A stretch of 64,000 nt of DNA from Janthinobacterium sp. 67 (GCF_002797895.1 NZ_PGES01000001.1:1550001-1614000), one strand, 5' to 3'. Numbered from the stretch's first letter, positions 51,173 through 60,690 are shown. The notes: a model not told the origin generated them from the sequence alone. Numbers and translations are program-made.

Positions 51173-54100
51173 ATGTCCTTAGACTTAACAAAAGCCCTCC
51201 CCAAGCCCGGCAACCGCTATGCGCTGCCCGCCCTGTATGGTTCATCCGACGCCTATGCCCTGGCGCTGGCCGCCTTGGCCTTGAAAGCGCGGGGCCAGAT
51301 GCTGGCCGTGGTGGTGGCGCAGGCCAGCGACGGCCAGCGCCTGCTCGATGAAATCCCCTGGTTTGGCGGCAAGGACCTGCGCTGCCACCTGCTGCCGGAC
51401 TGGGAAACCCTGCCCTACGACGCGTTCTCGCCGCACCAGGACCTGGTCTCCGAGCGCCTGGCCACCTTGCACGAAATCCAGACACGCCAGTGCGACGTGC
51501 TGATCGTGCCGGCCACCACGGCGCTCGTGCGCCTGGCCCCGCCATCCTTTTTGGCCGCCTACACCTTCTTCTTCAAGAAGGGCGAAAAGCTCGACGAAGC
51601 GCGCCTGAAGTCGCAGCTGACCCTGGCCGGCTACAGCCATGTCTCGCAAGTGATGTCGCCCGGCGAATACTCGGTGCGCGGCGGCCTGCTCGACCTGTTC
51701 CCCATGGGGTCCGCCCTGCCCTACCGCCTCGATTTGTTCGGCGACACCATCGAAACCATCCGCACCTTCGACGCCGACACCCAGCGCTCGCTGTATCCCG
51801 TGCATGAAGTGCGGCTGCTGCCGGGCCGCGAATTTCCCATGGACGAAGCGGCCCGCACCACCTTCCGCAACCGCTGGCGCGAACAGTTCGAAGGCGATCC
51901 ATCGCGCTCGGTCGTCTACAAGGACATCAGCAGCGGCATCGCCTCGGCCGGCATCGAGTACTACCTGCCCCTGTTCTTCGAGCACACGGCCACCCTGTTC
52001 GACTACCTGCCGCCCGACGCCTCGCTCGCCCTGGTGGGCGAGATCGACGCTGCCATCGGGCGCTTCTGGACCGACACGCAGTCGCGCTACCGCTTCCTGA
52101 AGGCGGACCGCGAGCGGCCGATTTTGCCGCCCGAATCGCTGTTCCTGTCCGACGAGCAGTTCTTCGGCCTGGCCAAGCCGTATGCGCGCCTGGCGATCAG
52201 CAAATCGAACGATGCGCTGGCGTCCGAACTGTCCGCGCCCATGCCGAACATCGCCGTCAACCGCCGCGCCGACGATCCGCTGGCCAACCTGCGCAGCTAT
52301 TTGCTGCAATCGGGACGCCGCGTGATGATCTGCGCCGAATCGAACGGCCGCCGCGAAACCTTGCAGCAGTACTTCAGCGAATACGATCTGCACCTGACGC
52401 CCGTGGAAGGCAGCGACGGCTTCCTGCAATCCGACGCCAAGCTGATGCTGGGCGTGGCGCCGCTGCATGCGGGCTTCGAGCTGTTTACGCCCGAGGGCAA
52501 TCTGGCCTTCATCACCGAAACGGAGCTGTACGCCGGTTCCGGCCGCCGGGTCGGCAGCAAGAAGCAGGAAGGCGTGACGCAGGTCGAGTCGATGGTGCGC
52601 GACCTGTCGGAGCTGAAAATCGGCGACCCCGTCGTGCACATCAACCACGGCATCGGGCGCTACATGGGCCTGACCAGCATGGACCTGGGCGAAGGCGAGA
52701 CGGAGTTCCTGCATCTGGAATACGCGAAGGACACCAAGCTGTACGTGCCCGTGTCGCAGCTGCACGTCATTTCCCGCTATTCGGGCGCTTCGCCGGAAGA
52801 CGCGCCGCTGCATTCGCTCGGTTCGGGCCAGTGGGAAAAGGCGAAGAAGCGCGCGGCCGACCAGGTGCGCGACACGGCCGCCGAGCTGCTCAACCTGTAT
52901 GCGCGCCGCGCGCTGCGCCAGGGCCACTCGTTCGAATTCTCGTCGCACGATTACCAGCGCTTCGCCGACAGCTTCGGCTTCGACGAAACGCCGGACCAGG
53001 CCGAGGCCATCCACAACGTCATCAAGGACATGACTTCCGGTAAACCGATGGACCGCCTCGTCTGTGGCGACGTCGGCTTCGGCAAGACGGAAGTGGCGCT
53101 GCGCGCAGCCTTTATCGCCGTCATGGGCGGCAAGCAGGTGGCCATCCTGGCGCCCACCACCCTGCTGGCCGAGCAGCATGCGCAAACCTTCGCCGACCGC
53201 TTCGCCGACTGGCCCGTGCGCATCGCCGAGCTGTCGCGCTTCCGCAGCGGCAAGGAGATCACGCAGGCGTTCAAGGGCATGGCCGACGGCACCATCGACA
53301 TCGTCATCGGCACCCATAAACTGCTGTCGGACGACGTGAAATTCACGCGTCTGGGCCTCGTCATCATCGACGAGGAACACCGATTTGGCGTGCGCCAGAA
53401 GGAAGCGCTGAAAGCGCTGCGCGCGGAAGTGGACGTGCTGACCCTGACGGCCACGCCGATCCCGCGCACCCTGGGCATGGCCTTGGAAGGCTTGCGCGAC
53501 TTTTCCATCATCGCCACGGCGCCGCAAAAGCGCCTGGCGATCAAGACGTTCGTGCGCAGCGAAGGCGAAGCCATCATCCGCGAAGCGTGCCTGCGCGAGC
53601 TCAAACGCGGCGGCCAGATCTATTTCCTGCACAACGAGGTGGAAACCATCCAGAACCGCCTGGCCATGCTGACGGAACTGCTGCCCGAGGCGCGCATCGC
53701 CGTGGCGCACGGCCAGATGCACGAGCGCGACCTGGAAAAGGTCATGCGCGACTTCGTCGCCCAGCGTTTCAACATCCTGCTGTGCACGACGATCATTGAA
53801 ACGGGCATCGACGTGCCGACGGCGAACACCATCATCATGCACCGTGCCGACAAGTTCGGCCTGGCGCAGCTGCACCAGCTGCGCGGCCGTGTGGGCCGCT
53901 CGCATCACCAGGCCTACGCCTACCTGCTGGTGCACGACGTGCAGGGCCTGTCGAAGCTGGCGCAGCGCCGCCTGGACGCCATCCAGCAGATGGAAGAACT
54001 GGGCAGCGGCTTTTACCTGGCCATGCACGACCTGGAAATCCGCGGCGCCGGCGAGGTGCTGGGCGAGAGCCAGTCGGGCGAGATGACGGAAATCGGCTTC

Positions 54101-54616
54101 CAGCTGTATTCGGACATGCTCAACGAAGCCGTGCGTTCGCTGAAAGCGGGCAAGGAGCCGGACCTGGCCGCGCCGCTGGCGTCGACCACCGAGATCAACC
54201 TGCACGTGCCGGCGCTGCTGCCGGCCGACTTCTGCGGCGACGTGCACGAGCGCCTGTCGATCTACAAGCGCCTGGCCAACTGCGCCACGCAAGAGAAGAT
54301 CGACGATATCCAGGAAGAGCTGATCGACCGCTTCGGCAAGCTGCCCGACGCCGTCAAGGCCCTGGTCGAGACGCACCGCCTGCGCATCGGCGCGAAAACC
54401 GTGGGCATCGTCAAGATCGACGTGCATGGCGAGGCGGCCACCCTGCAATTCATGGCCAAGCCGCCGATCGACCCGATGCGCATCATCGACCTGATCCAGA
54501 AAAACCGCCATATCAAGCTGCATGGCCAGGACAAGCTGAAAATCACGGCCGCCATGCCGGACCTGGCCGCGCGCGTGACGCAGATCAAGACCACCATCAA
54601 GCAATTGACGGTATAG
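51173..54616 (+). CDS. mfd: transcription-repair coupling factor Mfd
   Basis: 1147 residues, the usual Mfd length. The N-terminal UvrB-like module (to about 330) is followed by the RNA polymerase-interacting domain (HINHGIGRYMGLTSM, near 480), the ATPase lobes with Walker A GDVGFGKTEVALRAA and IIDEEHRFGVRQKEALK as the DEExQ-type motif, TATPIPRTL, and QLRGRVGRSHH, then the C-terminal D7. It removes stalled RNA polymerase at DNA lesions and recruits UvrA. serB follows 31 bases later. Confidence 0.96.
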   Translation: MSLDLTKALPKPGNRYALPALYGSSDAYALALAALALKARGQMLAVVVAQASDGQRLLDEIPWFGGKDLRCHLLPDWETLPYDAFSPHQDLVSERLATLHEIQTRQCDVLIVPATTALVRLAPPSFLAAYTFFFKKGEKLDEARLKSQLTLAGYSHVSQVMSPGEYSVRGGLLDLFPMGSALPYRLDLFGDTIETIRTFDADTQRSLYPVHEVRLLPGREFPMDEAARTTFRNRWREQFEGDPSRSVVYKDISSGIASAGIEYYLPLFFEHTATLFDYLPPDASLALVGEIDAAIGRFWTDTQSRYRFLKADRERPILPPESLFLSDEQFFGLAKPYARLAISKSNDALASELSAPMPNIAVNRRADDPLANLRSYLLQSGRRVMICAESNGRRETLQQYFSEYDLHLTPVEGSDGFLQSDAKLMLGVAPLHAGFELFTPEGNLAFITETELYAGSGRRVGSKKQEGVTQVESMVRDLSELKIGDPVVHINHGIGRYMGLTSMDLGEGETEFLHLEYAKDTKLYVPVSQLHVISRYSGASPEDAPLHSLGSGQWEKAKKRAADQVRDTAAELLNLYARRALRQGHSFEFSSHDYQRFADSFGFDETPDQAEAIHNVIKDMTSGKPMDRLVCGDVGFGKTEVALRAAFIAVMGGKQVAILAPTTLLAEQHAQTFADRFADWPVRIAELSRFRSGKEITQAFKGMADGTIDIVIGTHKLLSDDVKFTRLGLVIIDEEHRFGVRQKEALKALRAEVDVLTLTATPIPRTLGMALEGLRDFSIIATAPQKRLAIKTFVRSEGEAIIREACLRELKRGGQIYFLHNEVETIQNRLAMLTELLPEARIAVAHGQMHERDLEKVMRDFVAQRFNILLCTTIIETGIDVPTANTIIMHRADKFGLAQLHQLRGRVGRSHHQAYAYLLVHDVQGLSKLAQRRLDAIQQMEELGSGFYLAMHDLEIRGAGEVLGESQSGEMTEIGFQLYSDMLNEAVRSLKAGKEPDLAAPLASTTEINLHVPALLPADFCGDVHERLSIYKRLANCATQEKIDDIQEELIDRFGKLPDAVKALVETHRLRIGAKTVGIVKIDVHGEAATLQFMAKPPIDPMRIIDLIQKNRHIKLHGQDKLKITAAMPDLAARVTQIKTTIKQLTV

Positions 54617-54647
54617 ACCATTTCGATAATTAATGCAGGACTGCCAC

Positions 54648-55514
54648 ATGACCACTACCAAGACCATCACCATGAATCTGATCCTGCAGGGCCTTGACGG
54701 CGATAGCGCCCGCCTCGAGCGCATCGCCGCGCTGGCCGCGCCGACGTCCGTCACGCGCCTCGGTCCGAACGCCGTGCGCTGCGAACAGATCGCCTACTCG
54801 CCCGCGCTGCGCCCCACGATCGAAGTGGCGGCGCAGGCGGCGCAGCTGGACGCCACCTACATGATGGGCCAGCGCGAACTGCGCGAATTCAAGCTCGTGG
54901 CGATGGACATGGATTCGACCCTGATCACCATCGAGTGCATCGATGAAATCGCCGACATGCAGGGCTTGAAACCGCAAGTGGCGGCCATCACGGAAGCGGC
55001 CATGCGCGGCGAACTCGATTTTGCCGCCAGCCTGAAGCAGCGCGTGGCCCTGCTCGAAGGGCTCGACGCGTCGGCCCTGCAGCGCGTCTACGACGAGCGT
55101 CTGAAACTGTCGCCGGGCGCGGAAGCCATGCTGGCGGCCGTGCAAAAGGCCGGCCTGAAAACCCTGCTGGTGTCGGGCGGTTTTACCTTCTTCACCGAAC
55201 GCCTGAAGGAACGCCTGGGCCTCGACTACACGCATGCGAACGCACTGGAAATCGTCGACGGCAAGCTGACGGGCAAAGTCCTGGGCGGCATCGTCGACGC
55301 GGAAGAAAAGCAGCGCACGGTGGAGCGCGTGTGCGCGGAACTGGGCATTTCCCCATCCGAAGCCATCGTCATGGGCGATGGCGCCAACGATTTGAAAATG
55401 ATGGGCATCGCCGGCCTGTCCGTGGCCTTCCGCGCCAAGCCCGTGGTGCGCTCGCAAGCCGACGTGGCGCTGAACTTCGTGGGACTCGATGGCTTGCTCA
55501 ACGTCTTGAGCTGA
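54648..55514 (+). CDS. serB: phosphoserine phosphatase SerB
   Basis: 288 residues from ATG 54648, preceded by CAGGAC; an ATG five codons upstream is less well placed. An N-terminal ACT-like region (about 1-75) precedes the HAD phosphatase core: DMDSTLITIECIDEIAD (nucleophile Asp), VSGGFTFFTERL, and MGDGANDLKMM. It catalyses the last step of serine biosynthesis, phosphoserine to serine, in the cytoplasm. It lies 31 bases after mfd and may be on the same transcript. Confidence 0.95.
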   Translation: MTTTKTITMNLILQGLDGDSARLERIAALAAPTSVTRLGPNAVRCEQIAYSPALRPTIEVAAQAAQLDATYMMGQRELREFKLVAMDMDSTLITIECIDEIADMQGLKPQVAAITEAAMRGELDFAASLKQRVALLEGLDASALQRVYDERLKLSPGAEAMLAAVQKAGLKTLLVSGGFTFFTERLKERLGLDYTHANALEIVDGKLTGKVLGGIVDAEEKQRTVERVCAELGISPSEAIVMGDGANDLKMMGIAGLSVAFRAKPVVRSQADVALNFVGLDGLLNVLS

Positions 55515-55622
55515 GTCGGCGCCAGCTTAGCCCTATCGGGCGGGCGGTGCGCGCGCGATGGCATAAGTTTGCTATATTGAAAACTTGTGACCATCCGCCA
55601 GCCCATTGTGAAAGAACGCCGC

Positions 55623-56351
55623 ATGCCGCCACCGCTGCCAGAAGAGATACAACGCCACCTCGATATATTCGTCGCCGCCGCGCAAAAGGCCTTCGGCGCC
55701 GACCTGGCCGCCGCCGTACTGTTTGGCTCGGCCGCCGATGGCCAGCTGCGCGCCACCTCCGACGTCAACCTGCTGTTGCTGCTCAAGCGCTTTACGCCAC
55801 AGGCAGCCGATGCGCTGCGCGGCCCCTTGCGCCTGGCGCACGCCGCCATCGATTTGCAGGTGATGTTCTTGCAAGAAAACGAATTGGCGCAGGCCGCCGA
55901 CGCCTTTGCCGTCAAGTTTGCCGACATCATCGCGCGCCACCGGGTGCTGCATGGCGCTGACCCTTTCGCCAGCCTGCACACGAGCCGCGACGCCGTGCTG
56001 CGCCGCCTGCGGCAAGTGCTGCTGAACCAGCAGCTGCGCATGCGCGAACGGTATATGCTGTTGAGCCTGACAGAAGAACAGCTGGCCAGCGCCATCGCGG
56101 ACGCGGCCGGCCCCCTGCGTTCGGCGGCGGCCTCGCTGGCGCAACTCGATGGCAAGTCTGCACAATCTGGCAAGCAGGCGCTCGAAGCGTTTGTCGACCA
56201 GCTGGGCGACCCGGCCCTGCACGCCGCCCTGCAAGCCATGTCGGCCGCGCGCGAAACGGCACGCCTAGCGCCGGGGCAGGCCCTGCCCGCCTTCACAAGC
56301 CTGATGGCGATTACCGAACGCCTGCGCGAACACGCGGAGCAGATGCGGTGA
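55623..56351 (+). CDS. nucleotidyltransferase-fold protein, first gene of the MNIO unit
   Basis: 242 residues if ATG 55623 is used; GTG 55587 and GTG 55608 are in frame, but a TATATT -10 element at 55573 leaves hardly any leader for 55587. The MNT-like core is AVLFGSAADGQLRATSDVNLLLLL: GS and the first Asp are present, but the usual second Asp of GSx10DxD is Asn. A further Asp follows in AAIDLQVMF. The rest is helical and perhaps HEPN-like. Its stop overlaps the next gene's GTG. Whether it transfers nucleotides is open because of the altered motif. No link to MNIO chemistry is known to me. Confidence 0.72.
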   Translation: MPPPLPEEIQRHLDIFVAAAQKAFGADLAAAVLFGSAADGQLRATSDVNLLLLLKRFTPQAADALRGPLRLAHAAIDLQVMFLQENELAQAADAFAVKFADIIARHRVLHGADPFASLHTSRDAVLRRLRQVLLNQQLRMRERYMLLSLTEEQLASAIADAAGPLRSAAASLAQLDGKSAQSGKQALEAFVDQLGDPALHAALQAMSAARETARLAPGQALPAFTSLMAITERLREHAEQMR

Positions 56352-57265
56352 ACGGCTTCAATCCCTTTGACTGGAGCGGGCCATCGTTCCTGCTGGCCTA
56401 CCTGATCTTCGGCGCGCTCGTGTACTACCTGGCGCGCGAGCTGCTGATCCGCATGGAATTGCGCAATCCGCACGCCCAGCTGTCGCTGGCAGATGATCCC
56501 TACCGCATCGCGTTCCTGCGCGGTGGCGCCCTCGAAGCCGTGAAAATCGCCGCCATCGTGCTGGTCGACCGGGGCTTGCTGCGCGCCGACGGCCCGCTGC
56601 TGGAAACGGCCAACGCCGACAGCCTGCGCTTTGCCAGCCACGATATCGAACGCGACGTGCTGCGGCTGTACCTGGGGCGCCAGGGGCACAGCAAGGAACT
56701 GGCCGTGCAAGCCGAGATGCTGCCGTCGTGCCGCGCCTACGAGGAGACGTTGACGCAGCAGGAATTGCTGGTCGGCCCGCAGCTACTGCGCCGGCGCGCA
56801 CGCATCACCTGGGCCGCGCACTGGCTGCTGCTGACGGTGGCCGGCGTCAAGGCCGTCATCGCCATCAGCCGCCAGCACTACAATCTGCTGTTCCTGGCGG
56901 TCCTGCTGGCGATTTTTCTCCTCATGCTGCGCGGCTTGCGCACCAGCGCGAGCAGCTGGAGCGCGCAGCGGCTGCTGACCGACCTGCGCATGCTGTTTGG
57001 CCGGCTGAACATGCGCTCATCGCGCCTGCAGGCGGGCAACAGCAGCGCCGACATGGCGCTGCTGGCCGCCATCTTCGGCATCAGCGCCCTGCCCTTGTCC
57101 GTGTACGCGTATGTCGCCGAGCTGTATCCGGTGCCCCGGCAAAATGGCGGTGGCGACTCCTCGTCCGGCAGCACGGGCGACTCGGGCGACTCGTCATCGG
57201 GCGGTGGTGACGGCGGCGGCAGCGGCTGTGGGGGATGCGGCGGTGGCGGCGGCTGTGGCAGTTAG
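56348..57265 (+). CDS. TIGR04222-type membrane protein with cysteine-bearing Gly/Ser tail
   Basis: 305 residues from GTG 56348, overlapping the upstream stop as GTGA. Four spans are likely: about 13-32, 155-173, 178-195 and 240-260. The part up to about 165 fits the TIGR04222 domain of uncharacterised membrane proteins. From residue 273 the tail consists only of Gly, Ser, Asp, Thr and three Cys (294, 297, 303), with CGGC and then a run of five Gly before the last Cys. Such tails are a family feature, and a DUF692 oxidase gene overlaps its 3' end, so the tail may be the peptide it modifies; this is inference. Confidence 0.82.
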   Translation: MNGFNPFDWSGPSFLLAYLIFGALVYYLARELLIRMELRNPHAQLSLADDPYRIAFLRGGALEAVKIAAIVLVDRGLLRADGPLLETANADSLRFASHDIERDVLRLYLGRQGHSKELAVQAEMLPSCRAYEETLTQQELLVGPQLLRRRARITWAAHWLLLTVAGVKAVIAISRQHYNLLFLAVLLAIFLLMLRGLRTSASSWSAQRLLTDLRMLFGRLNMRSSRLQAGNSSADMALLAAIFGISALPLSVYAYVAELYPVPRQNGGGDSSSGSTGDSGDSSSGGGDGGGSGCGGCGGGGGCGS

Positions 57266-58109
57266 CCAGGAGACCGCGCGCGACCGTGTCGGCCTGGGCT
57301 GGCGCGCCGAACTGGCTGCCGGCATCCTGTCCAACCTGGCGCGGATCGACGTGCTGGAAGTGATCGCCGACGATTATTACGGCGCCTCGCGCGCCGGCAT
57401 CGCCGCCTTGCGCAGCCTGGCGCGGCAGGTGCCGGTCAGCCTGCATGGCGTCGGCATGGGACTGGCGTCGACGATTCCCGCCGAGCCGCGCCGGCTGCAT
57501 GCGATGGCGCGCCTGATGCAAGCGGTGCAGGCGGAATCGTGGTCCGAGCACCTGAGTTTCGTGCGCGCCGGCGGCATCGAGATCGGCCACCTGGCCGCGC
57601 CGCCGCGCACGCCGCACAGCGCCGCCGGCGCCATCGCCAATATCGCGCTGGCCACGCGCATCGTCGGCAGCGCGCCGCTGATGGAAAACATCGCCACCCT
57701 GGTCCAGCCGCCGGCCAGCACCATGGACGAAGCGGCATGGCTGGCGCAGATTATCCACGGCGCGCAAGTGCCGCTGCTGCTCGACCTGCACAACCTGTAT
57801 GCAAATGCCGTCAATGCCGGCGAGTCGCCGCAGGAACTGCTGCTGCGCCTGCCGCTGGACAGGGTCGGCGCCGTGCACCTAAGCGGCGGCCACTGGATCG
57901 CTGCGCCGGACGGCGGCCAGCGGCTGCTGGACGACCACCTGCACGACGTGCCGCCCGAAGTCTTTGCTTTATTGACCGTGCTGGCGCGCCATGCGCCGCA
58001 ACCGTTGACGGCAATCGTCGAACGCGACGGCAATTACCCGTCGTTCGAGCATGTGCTGGGCCAGCTGGAACTGGCGCGCGCGGCCTTGCGCGCGGGGCGA
58101 GCCGCATGA
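57255..58109 (+). CDS. DUF692/MNIO-family iron-dependent oxidase
   Basis: 284 residues from GTG 57255, which overlaps the TIGR04222 gene by 11 bases; the true start could be slightly different because the frame is open upstream through the low-complexity region. The TIM-barrel family motifs are all visible: SLHGVGMGL (His64), WSEHLSF (Glu98, His99), LMENIATL (Glu144, Asn145), LLDLHNLYANAVNAG (Asp177), VHLSGGH (His208, His213), LLDDHLHDVP (Asp227, His228) and VERDGNYPS (Glu256). Family members such as MbnB and TglH use two or three irons to oxidise peptide cysteines. The iron ligands appear intact, so it should be an active enzyme. Confidence 0.85.
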   Translation: MAVSQETARDRVGLGWRAELAAGILSNLARIDVLEVIADDYYGASRAGIAALRSLARQVPVSLHGVGMGLASTIPAEPRRLHAMARLMQAVQAESWSEHLSFVRAGGIEIGHLAAPPRTPHSAAGAIANIALATRIVGSAPLMENIATLVQPPASTMDEAAWLAQIIHGAQVPLLLDLHNLYANAVNAGESPQELLLRLPLDRVGAVHLSGGHWIAAPDGGQRLLDDHLHDVPPEVFALLTVLARHAPQPLTAIVERDGNYPSFEHVLGQLELARAALRAGRAA

Positions 58110-58363
58110 GTTCCCCCGCACTGGAAACCTATCTGGCAAGGCTGTACACGGACGACGCCCTGCGTGCCGCCTTCCTGCTCGAACCCCATGCGCAAGCCCT
58201 GCTGCATGGCTTGTCGCCGCAGGAAGCGGAAGCGATGGCGGCGATCGACCGCATCGGCCTGCAGATGGCGGCGGCCAGCTATCGTTCCAAGCGCACCGCA
58301 CACGGTACCCGGGCGGCACCGGCGCAACGCTGGTGGCGCCGGCTGATTGCTGGCTGGACCTGA
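58106..58363 (+). CDS. small partner protein of the DUF692 oxidase
   Basis: 85 residues starting at ATG 58106 inside the oxidase stop (ATGA overlap). It is charged and helical: LETYLARLYTDDALRAAF, then GLSPQEAEAMAAIDRIGLQ and AAASYRSKR, with a basic tail. Small proteins encoded after MNIO genes often bind the precursor peptide leader (as MbnC and TglI do), and I suggest this role, but the sequence does not clearly belong to those families. It could also be the modified substrate, though it has no cysteine, which argues against that. It is not a usual length for a free-standing enzyme. Confidence 0.72.
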   Translation: MSSPALETYLARLYTDDALRAAFLLEPHAQALLHGLSPQEAEAMAAIDRIGLQMAAASYRSKRTAHGTRAAPAQRWWRRLIAGWT

Positions 58364-58367
58364 CGGC

Positions 58368-60239
58368 CTACAGCTGCCACATACGCAGCGGCAGCAATCC
58401 CCACCAGGCCAGCACCAGCAGCAGTTGCAAAGCCGCCAGCAAGGCCACCCAATCCCATTTCGCCCACGAGCCCGCCTCGGCCGGCGTGCCGCGGCTGCGC
58501 CAGCAGCGGGCCAGGCCGAACGCCGTCGCCAGCGGCAGCGCGCCCGTCACCAATACCAGCAGCACACTGGCGATGGTGACGTCGCCCAGGCGCAGGTAGG
58601 ACTGGAAATAGAAAAACGGCAGCGGCAAGAGCAGCGCCAGCATGGCCAGCAAAGGCGCGAACAGATGGTCGCCCCGCTCCAGGCTGCGCAGCGCGGCGCG
58701 CCACACGCCCACCACCAGTACGTACAGCAAGCCGGCAGCCCCCAGGGCCAGGCTGCCCCACAGCACCAGCATGCGCAGCATCGACGCGCGCTCATAGCTG
58801 CGCAGGCCGTCGCTGAGGATATGCTTGCCGTCTTCCTGCATCAGCACGTGCGACGGCGTGCTGCGGTCGCTGGCGCGGAACAGCAGGCCGCCCACCGGTT
58901 CCAGTTCCTTCGGCTCGCCCTGGAACGGGATCAGGAACAGCGACTCGCCATCCCATTTCAGCCGCGTAAAACCGAAGACGGCATCGACCCAGGCCATGCT
59001 GGCCATGGGGCTCGGCGACGGCACGTAGACGCCCTGCCAGTTTTCCACCGTGGGCGCGGGCGTACCGCGCGGGGCCGGCGCGCGCAGCGGCAGCTCCAGG
59101 TCGCGCAGCAGCAGGCGGTTGAAGCGTTCATAGTCGGCCCGCTCGGCATCCGTATTGAAGGCCACGAAGAAGGCGCTGTCCTGCTCCGGGTAGATGCACA
59201 GCATGGCGCGAAAACCGACGGCCGTGCCAGGGTGGCAGGCGCCGACCACGTTATGGCGGTCGCGCACGGCCAGCGCCAGGCCGTGGCCCGTGGCCAGGCC
59301 CGCCTGCGCCGCATCCGTGCCGGCCGGCTCGGACAAGGCGCCCATCAGGGCCAGGTCGATGAACTGCGCGCCCTGCAGCTTGCCGTCTCCCATCAGGAAG
59401 CGCGCCAGCCTGGCCATGTCGGCCGCCGTGGTGGTGAACTGCGCGGCCGGGCGCAAATACTGGGGCACGGCCGGCTGCGCCACGCCATGCTCGAAGTGGC
59501 CCATGGCCAGGCGCGGGTCCGCGAGCGATCCCGCCTGACTGACGAAAGCAAACGTGCTGTCCGCCATGCCCAGCGGCTGCAGCAGCTGCGCATCGAGGTA
59601 GCGCTCATAGGGCTGGCCCGTGACCTTCTCGATCACCATGCCCAGCAAGCCATAGCCCATGTTCGAGTACGCATAGCGGCTGCCGGGCCGGGCGCGCACG
59701 CGCAGCAGATTGCCGCCGCCGTCGAAGGCCTCGGCCAGCGGCGTGTCCGGCGCCGGGTTCAGGCTGAACGCCTGCCAGAAGCGCACATTATCGATACCCG
59801 ACGTATGCGCGAGCAAGTGGCGGATGCGCACGGGGTCGCTGGCCAGCCACGGATTTCTCAGGGCGACTTCCGGCAGCACCTGCTGCAAGGGCGTGTCGAG
59901 CGTGAGCTTGTCTTCGCTGACGAGGCGCAGGACGCCCAGTGCCAGCGCCACCTTGCCCACGGAGCCCACCTGCATGCGCGTGTCCGCCTGCATCGGTATT
60001 TGCTTGGCGGCATCGCGCAAGCCGGACGCGCCGACTTTGACTGTTCCGTCGGGCAAGACTTCGCTCCAGACGGCACCCGCCAGGCCCTCGTCCTTCAAGC
60101 CGGCCGCAAACTCCGCCTCCAAGGTAGGGCCGGCGGCGTGGGCCACGGTGGCACAGCACAGCAGCAAGGCCGGCACGGCCCGCTGCAGCCACGACCTGGC
60201 GCGCGCGGCCAGGGTCGGATATCGATCTCGTTTCAACAA
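58368..60239 (-). CDS. serine hydrolase (class C beta-lactamase-like) with C-terminal membrane domain
   Basis: 623 residues from TTG 60239, preceded by AAAAGGCGG at good spacing; a longer reading to 60311 lacks a leader. A signal sequence ends near TVAHAAG. The catalytic domain has SxxK in VGSVGKVALAL and YxN in YSNMGYGLLG, the pattern of DD-peptidase/beta-lactamase-like hydrolases, and a following lipocalin-like region. The last 120 residues hold about four hydrophobic spans. The substrate might be a peptide or ester, or cell-wall fragments; antibiotic resistance is unlikely. It converges with the 85-residue gene, 4 bases apart. Confidence 0.83.
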   Translation of the reverse strand: MLKRDRYPTLAARARSWLQRAVPALLLCCATVAHAAGPTLEAEFAAGLKDEGLAGAVWSEVLPDGTVKVGASGLRDAAKQIPMQADTRMQVGSVGKVALALGVLRLVSEDKLTLDTPLQQVLPEVALRNPWLASDPVRIRHLLAHTSGIDNVRFWQAFSLNPAPDTPLAEAFDGGGNLLRVRARPGSRYAYSNMGYGLLGMVIEKVTGQPYERYLDAQLLQPLGMADSTFAFVSQAGSLADPRLAMGHFEHGVAQPAVPQYLRPAAQFTTTAADMARLARFLMGDGKLQGAQFIDLALMGALSEPAGTDAAQAGLATGHGLALAVRDRHNVVGACHPGTAVGFRAMLCIYPEQDSAFFVAFNTDAERADYERFNRLLLRDLELPLRAPAPRGTPAPTVENWQGVYVPSPSPMASMAWVDAVFGFTRLKWDGESLFLIPFQGEPKELEPVGGLLFRASDRSTPSHVLMQEDGKHILSDGLRSYERASMLRMLVLWGSLALGAAGLLYVLVVGVWRAALRSLERGDHLFAPLLAMLALLLPLPFFYFQSYLRLGDVTIASVLLVLVTGALPLATAFGLARCWRSRGTPAEAGSWAKWDWVALLAALQLLLVLAWWGLLPLRMWQL

Positions 60240-60327
60240 TGTATTCCGCCTTTTCCATGGACTGCGCTCCCGCGCAAGATAGCTTGTTACAATCAAAACC
60301 TGAGCAAACAATCAAGCAGGAGCCCGC

Positions 60328-60690
60328 ATGTCACAAGATATTATTTTGGATACCCAACTTCAGCAGACCAAGAAACTGGCCTGGTGGTTGTACCTGATAC
60401 ATGGCGCCAGCTTCGTGTTTTCGCTGGGCGCGTTTTCCTTCATTCCGCTCATCATCAATTATGTGAAGCGGGACGAGGCGGCCGGGACCTTCGTGCACAG
60501 CCATCACAGCTGGATGATCCGCTCCTTCTGGTGGTACGTGGTCTGGATCGTCGTCGGCGCCATCTTGTGGGTCACGCTGATCGGCCTTCCGCTGGCGCTC
60601 ATCGTGTGGGGCGTGGCCTGGCTGTGGAAAGCCTACCGCCTGCTGCGCGGCTTCATCGACCTGAACAACAACAGCCCCGTCCCCATGTAA
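60328..60690 (+). CDS. small membrane protein, COG3671/DUF4870-like
   Basis: 120 residues with three hydrophobic spans (about 20-45, 62-82, 85-107) and conserved-looking polar turn NYVKRDEAAGTFVHSHHSWM between the first two. This layout fits the COG3671 predicted membrane proteins, whose function is unknown. A good ribosome-binding site (GCAGGAG) precedes the ATG. It is divergent from the serine hydrolase gene. Confidence 0.8.
   Translation: MSQDIILDTQLQQTKKLAWWLYLIHGASFVFSLGAFSFIPLIINYVKRDEAAGTFVHSHHSWMIRSFWWYVVWIVVGAILWVTLIGLPLALIVWGVAWLWKAYRLLRGFIDLNNNSPVPM

Noticed and set aside
51242..54754. Minus-strand frame of 1170 codons opposite mfd
   Set aside because: It is the antisense of the mfd gene, low-complexity in Arg/Gln/His/Val as expected for shadows of GC-rich genes, with no leader or family motif.
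58368..60239. AmpC-type beta-lactamase
   Set aside because: The chain is far longer, has a membrane domain at its end and resembles the broad serine hydrolase family; the SxxK and YxN motifs alone do not imply resistance.
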